Assembly (NCBI RefSeq): GCF_030407435.1
Contig: NZ_JASDDK010000002.1
Coordinates: 342,702 to 406,701 of the forward strand
DNA length: 64,000 nt
Reading direction: 5' to 3'
DNA from: Winogradskyella bathintestinalis
GTDB taxonomy: Bacteria > Bacteroidota > Bacteroidia > Flavobacteriales > Flavobacteriaceae
Within the stretch, counting starts at the first letter, position 1. Each line of letters opens with the position of its first letter. Made by a program: the position numbers and the translations under genes. Of the stretch, positions 62,269 to 64,000 are shown one piece after another. The notes under the pieces are model-generated. The model was not told the origin of the DNA. It did not search any database and saw nothing but the letters and a program-made list of their open reading frames with translations.

Positions 62269-63342
62269 CTACGACGACAGCTTCCTTTTAAAAAATTCGG
62301 AATCTCTATTAATGGCATAAGTATTCTCGTACTTATTGAAAAATCTTTGATAACCATTACGCGCTAGGTTATTTCTAAAATCTTTATCGTTTAAAATACG
62401 TCCTAATTGTAATGTCAAATCGTCTATGTTCCCCGTTTCAAACAATAATCCTGTTTCTTCATGAATAATAATTTCTTTTATGCCCGTATTATTAGCTCCG
62501 ATAACACAAGTTCCAACACTCATCGCTTCTATTACTGTAAAGCCAAAGGCCTCGGAATGACTAGGAATAATTGTACAATAAGATTTTTTATAGGCTTTTA
62601 ATACTGTTTCTTTATCCTTCTCACCTAAAAATGAGACACGGTTAGAAACGCCTAAAGATTCTGTAAGTTTAACGAGATCATTTAAAATATGACCATGTCC
62701 AATAATTACTAATCGCAGCTTTGGAAAATGATTTAACAACTGTGAAAAAGACTGTATTAAAACATCAATACCTTTACTTGGGTGAAGTCTTCCCACATAA
62801 AGTAAACTTTCGGTGGCTGTCATTATATCTTGCAAGGAATCGCTATAGTCTTTTACTGAATTAGGAAGCACTGTTATTTTACGATCTGGTATATAAAAAA
62901 AACTGGAAACGTCTTTTTTTGTAGCTACAGAATTTGTTATAATATCCGTTGATAAACCATAAATTACTGACTTTCTATAAACTTTGTGCTTTTTTTGCGC
63001 GTATTGCGAACTTAAAGTTCGTATCCATGCTACCCTAATTTTTATACGATACAACCAACCTACTATTAAAAACAGATTGACAAAACTAAACATGGAAATC
63101 ATTATGTCTGGCTTATAATCTCGCACTAACTTACAAAGAAACCAAAACCCTTTCCAAGTAGTTGGTCGTTTAGTGGGCCATTTTAAAATAGTTATACTTT
63201 CATCTAAAGTTATATTTGTCTTACGAATCTTACTTGTTAAAACAACTACCTTATTATCCTTAGATAATTTATTGCTCAAAGTAATAAAATAATCAGCAGT
63301 GGAATTATTCATTAAATTATATGAAAGAAAACAAGTCTTCAT
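62269..63342 (-). CDS. GT4-type glycosyltransferase
   Basis: A 357-residue GT-B enzyme with 'LLYVGRLHPSKGIDVLIQSF' and donor-site 'IPSHSEAFGFTVIEAMSVGTCVIG' (in part). It is close in build to its downstream neighbour at 61074, which suggests a duplicated pair. A 344-base AT-rich gap lies before it. Confidence 0.9.
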   Translation of the reverse strand: MKTCFLSYNLMNNSTADYFITLSNKLSKDNKVVVLTSKIRKTNITLDESITILKWPTKRPTTWKGFWFLCKLVRDYKPDIMISMFSFVNLFLIVGWLYRIKIRVAWIRTLSSQYAQKKHKVYRKSVIYGLSTDIITNSVATKKDVSSFFYIPDRKITVLPNSVKDYSDSLQDIMTATESLLYVGRLHPSKGIDVLIQSFSQLLNHFPKLRLVIIGHGHILNDLVKLTESLGVSNRVSFLGEKDKETVLKAYKKSYCTIIPSHSEAFGFTVIEAMSVGTCVIGANNTGIKEIIIHEETGLLFETGNIDDLTLQLGRILNDKDFRNNLARNGYQRFFNKYENTYAINRDSEFFKRKLSS

Positions 63343-63686
63343 TTCAATACATTATTATATAGTCTTAAAAAAAAAGCTAATACTTCTAATAGTGACATTT
63401 TAACCATTTAAAATATTTTAGCTTGAATAGTATTCAACAAATGCACATTATTGTTTCAGTAGATTATAATTTTTATTTATACTTTCTACGGCACTCTTTG
63501 GCATGTTTATTTTTTTTTGATTGCTTGGTAAATATAATATTATTTAAGTAGTGCTTACTAATTCTTTAGGCTTTCTCTTAGAATCACAAAACTTATAATG
63601 TTATATATTATAATATTATTAAAATGCTCACTATTAAGACGTCCTTTTAAAGGATATTTTAATCTGTTATTATTTATTAAAATAAA
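63343..63686. other. 344-base AT-rich gap inside the polysaccharide cluster
   Basis: No ORF of note and no tRNA. AT-rich dyads are present near 63600-63635, but AT content makes such matches cheap. It may hold a promoter for the downstream genes; no TAnnTTTG element was found on the minus strand. Confidence 0.35.
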
Positions 63687-64000
63687 TTATTCCTCGTAAA
63701 AATGTAAAAATTCTTGCTGTTGCTTTTGTATATTAAATTCCTTTTTAACACGTAATATAGCACGCTCAATTATATGCTTCTTTTTAGCCTCAGTTAATTC
63801 TATTACTTCGATAATTTTATCAGCCAATAATTGAGGTTGACGTTTAGGAACAACCCATCCTGTTTGATTATGTAATACATTTTCTTGCAACCCTTCTGCA
63901 TCACTAACCACACACAATAAGCCCATGGCTTGTGCTTCTAAAACCGCATTACAAAATCCTTCTTGTACACTATATTGAATATAAATTTGTGATTGCTCTA
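63687..64000 (-). CDS. GT4-type glycosyltransferase, N-terminus cut by the window edge
   Basis: The frame is open to the right edge and the visible ~104 residues are the C-terminal part. 'YSVQEGFCNAVLEAQAMGLLCVVSD' (in part, E-x7-E) is the donor site and 'VLHNQTGWVVPKRQPQLLADKI' the usual follow-up. The ATG at 63926 lies inside the donor site and is not a start. It shows that the cluster continues to the right. Confidence 0.88.
   Translation of the reverse strand, partial: EQSQIYIQYSVQEGFCNAVLEAQAMGLLCVVSDAEGLQENVLHNQTGWVVPKRQPQLLADKIIEVIELTEAKKKHIIERAILRVKKEFNIQKQQQEFLHFYEE

Noticed and set aside
1-64000. CRISPR array, insertion sequence or integron
   Set aside because: No regularly spaced direct repeats, transposase or integrase ORF, or paired terminal repeats were seen.

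Overview
The window reads as a chromosomal segment of a marine-type member of the Flavobacteriaceae (Bacteroidota). The DNA is AT-rich. Shine-Dalgarno sequences are largely absent, and several upstream regions carry the Bacteroidota promoter pattern TTG-N16-18-TAnnTTTG. Lineage markers are a T9SS C-terminal sorting domain, a PorV/PorQ-like outer-membrane protein, DUF6327, DUF6122, DUF5683 and DUF4105 proteins, a two-subunit methylmalonyl-CoA mutase and a two-part LepB. No phage, insertion sequence or CRISPR array was seen.

Layout. 1-3.4 kb: the end of an AraC-type regulator, a YtxH / holin-like / DUF6327 envelope-stress trio, and an aldehyde dehydrogenase with a 50-residue membrane protein behind it. 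3.4-10.6 kb: the most interesting block. A divergent bile-acid-symporter-like carrier faces a set of genes that looks like an outer-membrane copper acquisition system. The set holds an OprC/NosA-like TonB-dependent receptor with the CxxxM and HxM copper-ligand motifs, a duplicated FixH/YtkA-like lipoprotein, an MbnP-like copper-binding lipoprotein, an MbnH-like di-heme enzyme, and two copies of an unnamed small membrane protein with a C-x9-C-x3-C-H signature. 10.7-17.9 kb: tRNA-Pro, a frameshifted PQQ-type sugar dehydrogenase coupled to a cytochrome c, udk, a DivIC/FtsL-like protein, the methylmalonyl-CoA mutase pair and an alpha/beta hydrolase.

18.2-36.3 kb: housekeeping genes. A plus-strand run holds parA, parB, a DUF5683 gene, dapB, lepB, a WbqC-like gene and a DUF6122 gene. 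A minus-strand run holds two small paralogous membrane proteins, mutL (endonuclease motif substituted), two rhomboids and an EEP nuclease/phosphatase. ribH and a TPR gene are read away from recF, which is followed by a lipoprotein, a DciA-like gene, a CIA30 protein and a penicillin-acylase-family Ntn hydrolase. 36.4-49.9 kb: a short BLUF blue-light receptor, a T9SS-exported beta-helix protein, a PfpI-like protein, a cyclophilin-FKBP fusion, recQ, then kdsD, tatC, a CMD protein and lptB, then a DUF808 gene and pssA.

50-64 kb: a PorV/PorQ-like protein, a DUF4105 protein, then a long minus-strand polysaccharide cluster that runs off the right edge. It holds six GT4-type glycosyltransferases (one cut by the edge), one GT2, a transglutaminase-like protein, an O-antigen ligase/polymerase and, last, the initiating polyprenyl-phosphate sugar transferase. 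All assignments rest on reading motifs and context by eye; no database search was run.
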